From: Ignavibacteriales bacterium
GTDB lineage: Bacteria; Bacteroidota; Ignavibacteria; Ignavibacteriales; Melioribacteraceae
DNA: 58,826 bases
Assembly: GCA_020635285.1 (NCBI GenBank)
Contig: JACKAB010000004.1
Coordinates: forward strand, 1 to 58,826
Reading direction: 5' to 3'
Made by a program: the position numbers and the translations under genes
Part shown: positions 9,246 to 19,038 of the stretch, piece by piece
How positions within the stretch are numbered: position 1 is the stretch's first letter
How the letters are laid out: the number at the start of each line of letters is the position of its first letter
Notes under the pieces: generated by a model
What the model saw: only the letters and a program-made list of their open reading frames with translations
Databases searched by the model: none
Told to the model about the DNA's origin: nothing

Positions 9246-10347
9246 ATGTTCGAAGAACAATTAAAATCAGTAAATGAACAAGAAGAAAAACTTAAGAAAT
9301 TACGAGGTTTTCTTTGACATTGATAAAAAGTTAGAAAAAATTGGCAAACTAAAAAAAGAAACAGAAGTTAATGGTTTTTGGAATGATCAAACTAAAGCTC
9401 AGGGAATTCTTCAAGAAATAAAAAAGTTGGAAAATTGGGTAAGTGAGTTTCAAAAAGTTAATGAGCAATATGTTAATGTAAATGAGTTTATTGAGCTTGC
9501 CGAATTAGAAGAAGATGAGGGACTTTTAAATGAGGTTGAAAAAGAATGTAACAGTTTAGATAAAGCTGTTTCCAATCTAGAGTTTAAAAGTATGCTAAGC
9601 GGGAAAGATGATGATAAAAATTGCATAATGACAATCCACTCTGGAGCAGGCGGCACTGAAGCTTGTGATTGGGCAGAAATGCTTTTCAGAATGTATTTGC
9701 GCTGGGGTGAACAGAATGATTTTAAAATGCACCTAATTGACATGCTTGAAGGAGATGGCGCAGGAATTAAAAGTGCTACTTTAGAAATTACCGGCGATTT
9801 TGCTTACGGTTATGCTAAAGCAGAAATTGGTGTGCACAGATTAGTAAGAATTTCACCATTCGATTCAAACAAAAGAAGGCATACATCTTTCGCTTCTGTT
9901 TTTGTGCTCCCAGAAGTTGATGACACAATTGAGATTGATATAAATCTTGCCGACTTACGAATTGATACATACCGTTCAGGCGGAAAAGGCGGACAGAACG
10001 TAAACAAAGTTGAAACAGCTGTACGCATTACACACATCCCAACAAATACAGTTGCAGCTTGTCAATCGGAGCGTTCGCAATCAAGCAATAAAATTAATGC
10101 AATGAAATTATTAAAAGCAAAACTGTATCAACAAGAATTGGAGAAACAAGAAGCGGCTCACGATGAAACTGAAAAAACCAAAATGAAAATTGAGTGGGGA
10201 AGTCAGATTAGATCTTATGTTTTTCATCCTTATAATATGGTGAAAGATCACCGGACAAATATTGAAACATCCGATGTTCAAGGTGTAATGGATGGGAATA
10301 TTAACGAATTTATTAAAGGATTTTTATTGGAGTATTCACAAAGTTAA
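9246..10347 (+). CDS. prfB: Peptide chain release factor 2 with programmed +1 frameshift
   Basis: RF2 ends translation at UGA and UAA. The gene is read as 9246-9314 joined to 9316-10347: 23 codons from ATG 9246 (MFEEQLKSVNEQEEKLKKLR, then GFL), a slip over the TGA at 9315, and 343 codons more, total 366 residues, the normal RF2 length. AAGGAG lies upstream of the ATG. The peptidyl-hydrolysis motif GGQ is in YRSGGKGGQNVNKVE and the RF2 stop-recognition tripeptide SPF is in VRISPFDSNKRRHTS. A start at 9274 in the downstream frame would give a wrong N-terminus and should not be used. Confidence 0.96.
9302..9318 (+). promoter_or_regulatory. prfB: prfB autoregulatory +1 frameshift site
   Basis: ACGAGGTTTTCTTTGAC holds a Shine-Dalgarno-like GAGG a few bases before CTT-TGA-C, the arrangement used throughout bacteria. 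Low RF2 lets the ribosome pause at TGA and slip +1 from CTT to TTT; high RF2 terminates there, giving feedback. Confidence 0.93.
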
Positions 10348-10406
10348 TGTTTGCAGAGAATCTTAATTAAAATCAACATAACTATTATTTTATTTGAGGC
10401 TAAGAA

Positions 10407-11039
10407 TTGAAAATTAAATCCATTAGTACATACTTTTTAACAGTTTTAACAATTTTATTTTTAAGTTCCGATTATTATGCTCAAAACGATGACCAAGATT
10501 TGATAAAACTTAAAACTTGGATGACTGGTTCATTCACCAGCGAAGAGCAAGCAGAAGCAGACACTAATTTTTATAACATTCACTTAGAAATGGTGCGAAT
10601 TTGGGAAAATAGAGATGACGCAATTTGGCTATATGTTGAACAAGCTGCTGCGTGGTCTTTGGATAAACCATATCGTCAAAGAGTTTATCGTTTAATAAAA
10701 AATGAAGACGGATCATTTGAAAGTGCAGTATTTGTGTTTAATGATCCTTTAAGGTTTGCGGGCGCATGGGAAGAAGAATATCCTTTAAATGAATTATCTC
10801 CAGATTCTCTTTCTGAAAGAGATGGTTGTGCTATTATTCTTCAGTTTGAAGATGATGCTTTTGTCGGCGGTACAGTTGATAATCATTGTTCAAGCGAATT
10901 AAGAGGCGCTTCTTATGCAACTTCTCAAGTTAGAATTGAAGAAAATGTTCTAACAAGTTGGGATAGAGGATTTGATGAAAATGGTAACCAAGTTTGGGGC
11001 GCAGTTACAGGTCCTTATATTTTCAAAAAGATTGAATAA
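10407..11039 (+). CDS. CpeT/CpcT-like (DUF1001) secreted protein
   Basis: 210 residues from a TTG start with an upstream GAGG, beginning with a cleavable signal peptide (hydrophobic TYFLTVLTILFLSS, then YYAQ). The body follows the CpeT/CpcT family: LKTWMTGSFTSEEQA, MVRIWENRDDAIWLYVEQA, YRQRVYRL, and FVGGTVDNHCSSELRGASYA, ending in GPYIFKKIE. In cyanobacteria CpcT attaches phycocyanobilin to phycobiliproteins; homologues outside phototrophs have no known role and are predicted secreted calycin-like barrels. No bilin enzymes are nearby, so chromophore attachment is not implied. It precedes the transporter locus, but a 174-base gap argues against one operon. Confidence 0.8.
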   Translation: MKIKSISTYFLTVLTILFLSSDYYAQNDDQDLIKLKTWMTGSFTSEEQAEADTNFYNIHLEMVRIWENRDDAIWLYVEQAAAWSLDKPYRQRVYRLIKNEDGSFESAVFVFNDPLRFAGAWEEEYPLNELSPDSLSERDGCAIILQFEDDAFVGGTVDNHCSSELRGASYATSQVRIEENVLTSWDRGFDENGNQVWGAVTGPYIFKKIE

Positions 11040-11213
11040 AAAACTAAATGCAAAATTTAAAACTTACTTAAAATTAAAAAATTACGCTTTAAATTCTATT
11101 TGAATAATTAGTTTTATTAATTTGTTTTATATGTGCATTGTATTAATATTTCGTGTTCAAAATTTGACAGATTGTTAAATATTTTGCCCAGCCTAAACTA
11201 AAAGGTTTGAATT

Positions 11214-14200
11214 ATGGCACAAAAAAAATTTGGCACCTTTGGCGGAGTCTTCACCCCTTCTATTTTAACTATTCTCGGTGTTATAATGTATATGAGGCTG
11301 CCATGGATAGTTGGTCAAGCAGGATTATACGTAACCATTGGGGTGATAGTTGTAGCACATATTCTTTCTGTAACCACAGGGCTTAGTGTTTCCTCAATAG
11401 CAACCGATAAAAAGGTAAAAGCCGGAGGTACATATTTCATTATATCGCGAAGCTTAGGATTACCAATTGGCGGTACTTTAGGGATTGCATTATTTTTTGG
11501 GCTCTCTCTTAGCGTAAGTCTTTATTTAATTGGTTTCTCAGAAAGTTTTCTTGGCTTTTGGGATATTCCAATTACAAAAGATAATATTCGAATTGCAGGA
11601 ACGATTGCCCTGTTTGCTGTTGGAACTTTAACTTTTATAAGTACATCGCTTGCAATGAGAACTCAGTACTTTATAATGGCTGCAATCATTCTTTCACTGG
11701 TTACAATTTTATTTGGCAAACATGACTATGTACCAACCGAACCTTTATTAAATCCAATTGAAAATGCTGCCCCCATAATTTTATTATTTGCTATATTTTT
11801 CCCAGCTGTAACGGGTTTCGAGGCTGGTGTATCAATGTCGGGTGATCTTAAAGATCCCAAAAAATCTATTCCAGTAGGCACCATTGCAGCAATAATTGTG
11901 GGCTTATTGGTTTATATCGGACTTGCATTTTTCTTTGCATATAATGTTTCATCAGATCAATTAATTAACAATCCGAATATATTATTAGAAATTTCTTTTT
12001 TACCGCCACTTTTATTAGCTGGTATTTGGGGTGCAACAATTTCATCCGCAATAGGCAGTATATTGGGAGCTCCAAGAATTTTGCAGGCAACTTCTCAGGA
12101 TAAGATAACCCCTAAAATTTTTGGTAAAGGTTTTGGAGAGACAAATGAACCCAGAAATGCTTTGATTTTAACTCTTATAATTGCAGAAGCTGGAATTCTG
12201 ATTGGAGAATTAAATCTAATTGCCAGAGTTGTTTCAATGTTTTTTATAACAACGTATGGGTTCCTTAATATAAGCAGTACAATTGAAAAAATTGCAAGTA
12301 CAGATTTTAGACCTAGTTTTAAAATTCCAACCTGGATAAGTATTGTTGGTGCAATTACTAGTATAATCCTTATGATAGAACTTGATATTGTAGCACTGGT
12401 TGGTGCTGCAATAATTATGGGTGCAATTTTTCTTTATCTGAAAAATAAAGAACTTACACTGGAATCTGGCGATACTTGGGAAGGAGTTTGGTCGTCTATA
12501 CTTCGATCCGGATTAAATAGACTAAATAGAACTCAAACAGTTCAAAGAAATTGGAGACCAAATATAATTCTATTTAGCGGAGGTTTAGAGGCAAGACCTC
12601 ATCTTATTGAGTTTGGACGCTGGTTGGTAAAAAAACGTGGCATTCTTTCTAATTTCAACTTAATTGAAAATAAAAATGCTGAGCAATTAATCCGTCGACC
12701 AAAAGCTTTAATTGAACAAAAAGAAAATCATTTTGAGGGTATTTTTTCAAGAGAGCTTGAAGTAAATGATGTGTATGAAGGAATGGAGACCATCACAAAA
12801 TTATATGGTTTTGCGGGAATTGAGCCTAATACAGTTATGTTCGGTTGGGCTAGGGACTCTAAAGATCCGATAGCATTTTCAAAACTATTGCGAGTTTATC
12901 AAAAATTAGATTATAATATTTTTATCTTGGATTATGATAAAGATCTAAAATTTGGAAATAATAAAACAATTGATCTTTGGTGGCGGGGAAGCGGGAACAA
13001 TGCCAGTTTAGCTTTAACAGTAATAAAGTTTCTGCAATTATCAGAAGATTGGAATAATGCAACCGCAAGAATTTTTATTGTAACAAATGATAGCTCAATT
13101 CATAATAGAGTTTATAAAAATGTTACTCAAATTCTTGAAGATCATAGAATGACTGCAACAGTAAAAATTATTAATAATTCTATTGAGAACATTCCGTTTT
13201 CTGAAATTATCAAACTTGAATCTAATGATGCTGATTTAGTAATTTTAGGCCTTCCAGAAATTGAAAAGCAAGGTGATATACTTCAAAGTTCCGATAAATT
13301 AATTAGCACGTTAAATACCGTATTATTAATTCATGCTTCAACATTTTTCAAGCCAATTTATATTGGTATCGAAGATCAAGATGAATTTGAAGAAAATTCA
13401 ATATTTGATGATTCTATTGAGGAGGAGGATTATTTACAATCGTTAGTTCTACCTCAGAAAGATCTATTATCTAAGCCGATTAGTGACCTCAGTAGTATCC
13501 TTAAAGATGAAATCCAACAATACCAAAATGATTATCTTTTAAAAATAAATTTTAGAAATAATGAATTGATAGATGATTTTCACAAACTTATTGAGAAAGC
13601 ATATTCTGATTTAGAAAGTGGGCTTTCTTCTTCCCAGATCCAAAAAAGTAAAAAGGTTATTGCAAAAGTATTTAGTAACTATCTTTTTACATCTAGAAAA
13701 TTTGTTCAAGACTATCAGCAAGATATTATCCCTGAGCAAAAACAATTTTTATCTGTCGGAATTCAAGCCTTATTAGCAAACTTAAGAAATAAACGGAACA
13801 ATTTTTTTGAAGAAATAACTTATGAAATAGAACCGGATAATAATGAATTAAACAAAACCGGTATGGCAAAACTTATCTCAAAGATTACTCCACCTAAAAA
13901 AATAAAGGTACCTTTACAATCTTTAGTTGATAGTTTTATTGCCAACTTTGAACAGCTTATCCTTGTTCCTCACCTTAATAATTTTGCAATAAGTAATTAT
14001 CAACTAATCTCAGATCTACAAAAAGTATTTAATTCAACAAACGACTCACTTCAAAAGATTGATTCACTTTTTGAACAAGGTTTTAAGGATGAAAATTTTA
14101 TTGAAAATGAAAAATTAAAATTCAATACTAGAATTGTTGAAGTTGTGGATAGTAATAAAAAGAAAGAAAATGAAGTAATAAAACATCTAAAGTCAGAAAC

Positions 14201-16302
14201 TTTTCAAACACTTCAAAATTTTTCAACAGAAATTCAAAGTGAAAATATAAAGAAGATTAGCAAACAGAAAATAAGAGAAATAAAAAAACTAAAATTTAGT
14301 GAGGAAGATTTTTTTGAGTTGCCAAATAAGTGGGAGCGCAATCAGTCGCTAATTTCTAACTTTTTTATTCAAGATCTATATATTAAAAATTTCCAGAATA
14401 GAATTGATACTATCATCCAAAGATTTGAACAAGAAGTTTTATTATTAATAGATAACAGGTTTTTAGATGACTTTGAAGAAATTAATAATTCATTAAAAAA
14501 ATTAAAAGTAGAACATCATCAACCATTTGAGTTTTATCAACTAACAGATGAACAATTGAATACAAAGGATTTTATTGAGGCTTTTATTAAAGATATTGAT
14601 TCTGCAGTTGAAGCAATGCCAGAACAATTTGAAATTATTAATGAAGAGTCATTCCAAAATTTAGAGCAGAATCAATTTTCTAATGTTGATGTGGTTGAAG
14701 TTAATTTAAGGAGATATATTGATTTCACAGTCGAAAATGAATTAATTGATCCTCTTCAAAAAGAGCTTAATTCAATTTCAAATAATTTAGATAAATCAGT
14801 TGAAATTGCGCAAGATGTTTTAAGATTTACTAAATATAATTTTTCTCAAAGTAATGAAAAGATTGAGCAAGATGCAGAAGCTAATAAAACTGTTCTTGCC
14901 AGAAGTTTAGAAAGGATTGAGAAAGAAATTGTTAGTATAAGATCAATTAAGAAAAATTTTGTTGATAAGGATAAAACATTGCTTGGGAACATTTATGATA
15001 AGTTAAATCCTTATTTAGTTGTAAGATCTGTAGGTGAATTCAAACATACAGTTAGAACAAAAGAAGGACGTGAAATTGTTGGTACAGCTCAAGATAAATT
15101 TAATAAAATAAAAAACTATACTGGAAATATGATAGTTAATTTAATTTATCAAAAAAGTGAAGGCGTTCTTTTAGCTAAAAAATTGGGGAATCAACCACAA
15201 GTTACCAAACCCAAACGGGCAAGTTATTAAATATTGTAAGTAAGCTTGAACCAAAATCTGAAGTTATTAATCAATTACCGTTTTATTACAGACAACTTTA
15301 TTTAGGGAAACATTTTAAGAGTAAAGAGTTTCTAATTGATAGAAAAAATGAATTGGAACTTGCAAATGATGTTGTTAAAAAATTACAACAGAGGATACAA
15401 AGGAGGATTGTTAATTATTGGAGATCGTTTCTCTGGTAAGACAACTCTATCAAACATAGTTGCTGATAAATTTTTTGCAAATAAAAAAATCTATGAAATT
15501 AATCCAACTGATTCTGGCAGTATTAGTATTGAAGATTTTGAAAAACAATTTTCAATCTCATTAAATCAGCAGGGAAACAGTGAAGCGATACTAAATAGTA
15601 CACCAAACAATACTGCAATCATTATTAATGATTTGGAACTTTGGTGGGAACGCAGCAACAATGGCTTTGCTGTTGTTGAAAAAATAGTAAGCCTTATTGA
15701 GAATTACTCGAATAAAATATTTTTTATTGTTAATTGTAATAAGCATTCATTACAATTTATTAATCGTATTTATCCTATTGAAAATATTTTTATCAGTGCA
15801 ATTCAAACTCAACCTTTTGATGCTGAAGAAAAAAAAAAGACGCAATATTGATGCGCCATAAATCAAGTGGGTTGAAATTCGAATTTGAAAATAAACCTGA
15901 AGAGCAAATTTCTAATTTAACATTAGCAAATTTGTTTAACAGCTATTTTGAAATATCAAATGGAAATATTGGCTTGGCAATAAATGCTTGGATAAGCAGT
16001 ATTGATAGAATGAAATCGCAATTACTAATCATAAAAAAAACCTGAAAATGTAAAAAGACTTTTTATTGAAAGGGATTGATAATGAAATATTTCTAATACT
16101 ACAGCAATTTATTCTTCACAAACACTTAAGCAGACAAAAATTAGAGCGGATTCTTGAGATAGATGAAATAAAAAGTTATAAAATTACTGAATCACTTAAA
16201 AGAAGTGGATTAATTGTTGAATTTCAGTCAAACGTATTTTATATAAACCCTTATGTTCATAATATTATTTCTAAAAAATTAATTGAGCTGGAACTGTTAT
16301 GA
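11214..16302 (+). CDS. SLC12-type permease / helical region / P-loop ATPase / winged-helix fusion, frameshifted in its 3' third
   Basis: The first 1338 residues (11214-15230) are one intact frame. Residues 1-400 are a 12-helix amino acid-polyamine-cation superfamily core that starts like cation-chloride cotransporters (FGTFGGVFTPSILTILGVIM, then YMRLPW). Residues 400-720 match the SLC12 C-terminal domain (NIILFSGGLEARPHLIEFGR). Residues 740-1330 are long charged helices, probably coiled coil. Past 15215 other frames continue without a gap: an ATPase with P-loop GDRFSGKTT (about 15421-15447), Walker B-like IIINDLELWWERS (about 15618-15656) and a winged helix (16066-16302, HLSRQKLERILEIDEIKSYK). 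Frame changes fall at 15215, 15377-15382, 15830-15839, 16033-16040 and 16066-16072. Repaired, about 1696 residues. A split into two genes is possible but I see no start site at the junction. It overlaps the MscS-like gene by four bases. Confidence 0.75.
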
Positions 16303-17025
16303 ATCAAATAATCAATTTAGAATTATCGGAATTTGCAATAATCAGTATACTATTGTTAGGTATTTTACTCTACCTTTTTCTTTGGCTCATTAAAAAATAT
16401 TTCATTGCTAAGAGATTATCAAACCGCAATCAACAATATTATTTTTTTGGTAGAAATAATAATTTGGGTTGTATTTGGTATTTGGGCATTAAAAACATTT
16501 TTGTCTGATACTATTTATTATTCAATAGCTGTGATAACCATTTTTGCAATTGTTGCAGCTTGGATTGGCTGGTTTGTGATTAGAGATTTTATTGCTGGTG
16601 TTGTTTTTAAGTTAAATGATAATTATCAAAAAGGACAGTTAATTAAGCTGAATGAAATAAACGGATTTATTGAGCGTTTAAATTATCTAAATTTGGATCT
16701 GGTTAATGAGAATGGAGAAACAATCAAGATTCCATACAGTAAAATTTTAACCTCAATTCACTTTAAATCTTTTATTGATAGTAAGACTAAGCAGCACAAA
16801 TTTTCGATAACAGTTTTAAAACATGACTCATTAGAAAAAACAAAAGAAATTATTAGAAGATCAGTTTTAGTATCTCCGGGTGTGAATCTTAAAAAGGAGC
16901 CTCATATAATTGTTAAACAAGAATTGAATGATAATTGGATATTTGAAATAAATGCCTTTGTGCAAAATGATGATTATTGTGAACTTGTTGAGGCAAATGT
17001 GAGAAAATCGATTGAGATTAATTAG
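16299..17025 (+). CDS. MscS-type small mechanosensitive channel, one frameshift as written
   Basis: About 240 residues after repair. Several hydrophobic helices at the N-terminus (ISILLLGILLYLFLWLIK, then IIFLVEIIIWVVFGIWAL) lead to the MscS pore-helix and beta-domain region: AIVAAWIGWFVIRDFIAGVV, then NDNYQKGQLIKLNEINGFIE and ETIKIPYSKI, and an alpha/beta C-terminus. It is shorter than E. coli MscS (286). The frame changes in the A run at 16391-16396. The ATG at 16299 overlaps the stop of the ATPase region, so the permease-ATPase protein and this channel are probably translationally coupled. The inferred joint role is ion or osmotic control at the inner membrane. Confidence 0.8.
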
Positions 17026-17080
17026 TCATAAAAAATAAATTAGTTTTCAAAAACTGACAAATTCAACTTGCAATTATTTA

Positions 17081-17455
17081 ATGAAAACCCAAAAATCAAC
17101 TAAACAAGATTTCTTTGATAGAGTTTATAAAGTTGTTTCTAAGATCCCTTATGGAAAAGTTACAACTTATGGAGCTATAGCAGAAGCGTGTGGAATTAAG
17201 TCTTCGGCACGAACTGTTGGTTGGGCTATAAATGGAGCAAAAGAATCTGGACTTCCTTGCCATAGAGTTGTAAATAGAAACGGTGAACTTACCGGCAAAT
17301 TGCATTTTGGTGATCCGAATTTAATGGAAGAACTTTTAAGGAATGAAGGAATTGAGTTTACTGAAAAGGGAAATGTTAATTTAGATAAACATTTGTGGCA
17401 TCCTAAAGGAAAGACAAAAGAGAAAAGTAAAAAAGCAAAAGTGAAAAAGAAATAG
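17081..17455 (+). CDS. MGMT-family DNA-binding methyltransferase domain protein
   Basis: 124 residues that consist of only the C-terminal domain of O6-alkylguanine-DNA alkyltransferase: helix-turn-helix KIPYGKVTTYGAIAEACG, the arginine-finger region SSARTVGWAI, and active-site loop LPCHRVVNRNGELTG. The acceptor Cys is present, so it differs from alkyltransferase-like proteins in which that residue is Trp. A lysine-rich tail (KGKTKEKSKKAKVKKK) follows. It could repair alkylated guanine directly or flag lesions for excision; activity is not certain because the N-terminal domain is absent. Confidence 0.88.
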   Translation: MKTQKSTKQDFFDRVYKVVSKIPYGKVTTYGAIAEACGIKSSARTVGWAINGAKESGLPCHRVVNRNGELTGKLHFGDPNLMEELLRNEGIEFTEKGNVNLDKHLWHPKGKTKEKSKKAKVKKK

Positions 17456-17508
17456 TATCAAGTATCAAGATTTGAGTATAAAGAATTTAGTCTCCAGAAT
17501 CAATTTTT

Positions 17509-18417
17509 TCAATATCTCTCAACTTCAAACGAAGCCATACCGCCTTCTATATCCATAATAATTTTTTTGTTGGATGTTTCAAAATTTTCTGTTAGATAAT
17601 CAGAACCTTGTTTTGAAAAACCCTTTAAATCTTTACTCATCAAAACCATATCACCATTAATTTTACATCCGGAAGTTCTTGGGATATATATCTTTAGTGC
17701 AGCGGCGCCCATTTTAACATTTACGAATGTCCTGTCAGATTTATTTCCAAGTTTAATTTTTGTATTTGCAGCTCCGGTATTTAAAACTAAATTTTCAACT
17801 TTAAAAGGAATTAAATTAAAATACGATTTAGCTGCACCAATGTTTATGTCAAAACTCCAAGTAGGATTATCATTTAATTGTAATCTAAAATCATTTTTAA
17901 ATGAAGTGTTGAAAAAGTCATTATCAATATCATCCATACTAATATTTACCCATTGAACAGAATCTGAATTATTGGATGTGAAATTATAATTCCCAATATT
18001 TCCGCGTGAGTAACCCTTTACTAAATTGTCTGTTGTTTTTTCAATTTCAAATTTCCCTGCACCAGCTTCAATTTTTAGATTGACATGTTCGATATTTTTA
18101 TCATAATCTAATTTGTAATAATTCTCAGAAATATCTCGTGAATATCTTCTATCAAAGTGATTCCCATCAAAAGCATCAAACATGTCGTTAAAAAATCCAA
18201 ATGCTAGTAATGCAATGGCAATTCCCATAAGAACGCTTATAACAGGCTTAACAAATGTTCCCTTTAGAATAATTGCAACTCCGGCAAGTATAATTATAAC
18301 AGGCCATAAATCCCAAATGGCATACCAATCAATTGCGAAAGAGGTATATCTTGCAATAAGATAAAGTGCGCCAAAAGTGATAAAGAAAAAACCCCAAAAC
18401 AAATTTGATGATTTCAT
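17509..18417 (-). CDS. LiaF-like membrane protein with C-terminal beta-solenoid (toastrack) domain
   Basis: 302 residues. Four short hydrophobic segments open the protein (LFWGFFFITFGALYLIA, YAIWDLWPVIIILAGVAII and IALLAFGFFNDMF-type), matching the LiaI/LiaF-like or DUF5668 membrane domain. The remaining 200 residues repeat short strands (VNLKIEAGAGKFEIEK, NLVLNTGAANTKIKLG and VKMGAAALKIYIP), the pattern of the LiaF/DUF4097-type domain. LiaF regulates envelope-stress sensing in Firmicutes; in this phylum the role is inferred. The ATG overlaps the stop of the upstream PspC-domain gene by four bases, so the two are coupled. Confidence 0.8.
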   Translation of the reverse strand: MKSSNLFWGFFFITFGALYLIARYTSFAIDWYAIWDLWPVIIILAGVAIILKGTFVKPVISVLMGIAIALLAFGFFNDMFDAFDGNHFDRRYSRDISENYYKLDYDKNIEHVNLKIEAGAGKFEIEKTTDNLVKGYSRGNIGNYNFTSNNSDSVQWVNISMDDIDNDFFNTSFKNDFRLQLNDNPTWSFDINIGAAKSYFNLIPFKVENLVLNTGAANTKIKLGNKSDRTFVNVKMGAAALKIYIPRTSGCKINGDMVLMSKDLKGFSKQGSDYLTENFETSNKKIIMDIEGGMASFEVERY

Positions 18418-18878
18418 TTTACATTCTCAGTTTTATTAAAAAAGTTAAAAACCATTGAAAGCCCCAATATTACTAAACCAAGCGAAAAAATAACCTCAAA
18501 ATCGAAAGATGGAATAAATCTTTCAAACAAAAATATTAAACCTAGTCCTATTAAAATTGCTCCAAAAATTACTCTCCCTTTGGAAGAAGATTCCGGTTTG
18601 ATTTTATTCTCATAATTAACATTTTCTTCCGTCGTAAATTCATTAGTTTTTTGTTCACCCATATATTCAGATTTGGTTTTGAAATTATCATCATAAGGTT
18701 CCTCTTGAACAACAATCCACAAAATTATATACAATAAAATTCCAAAACCATTTATAATTGTTATCAAAACAAGTAATACTCTAATTGCAACTGGATCAAT
18801 ATTTACATAGTCTCCAAGTCCGCCGGCAACTCCGGCAATAACTTTCTTTGAACGTGATCGGTATAATTTCTTTTCCAT
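18414..18878 (-). CDS. PspC-domain membrane protein
   Basis: About 154 residues. The N-terminus is a clear PspC domain: KLYRSRSKKVIAGVAGGLGD, YVNIDPVAIRVLLVL and LLYIILWIVVQEEP. A charged linker and two more hydrophobic segments follow (VIFGAILIGLGLIFLFERF and VIFSLGLVILGLSMVFNFF). PspC proteins take part in responses to membrane or envelope stress. I start at the internal ATG (MEKKLYRS), which follows AAAGAGATT, rather than the GTG 21 bases upstream. First gene of a two-gene operon with the LiaF-like gene. Confidence 0.88.
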   Translation of the reverse strand: MEKKLYRSRSKKVIAGVAGGLGDYVNIDPVAIRVLLVLITIINGFGILLYIILWIVVQEEPYDDNFKTKSEYMGEQKTNEFTTEENVNYENKIKPESSSKGRVIFGAILIGLGLIFLFERFIPSFDFEVIFSLGLVILGLSMVFNFFNKTENVK

Positions 18879-19038
18879 TTTAATCTCTTTTTGGTTCACT
18901 TTTTTAGACGCTCATCATAAATAAAAGTTTTACCTTTCAAAATAATATATTTAAAAAAGTTAAATCAATTTAAAAGAATTGTATTAAAAATTAGAGTTCC
19001 ATATTTTACTAACTCACAAATATTGAAAAAGGTTTTTT

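Noticed and set aside
9274..9317. Start of prfB at the ATG 9274
   Set aside because: The preceding 23 codons from ATG 9246 with a ribosome-binding site and the CTT-TGA-C slip site fit RF2; 9274 gives a non-family N-terminus.
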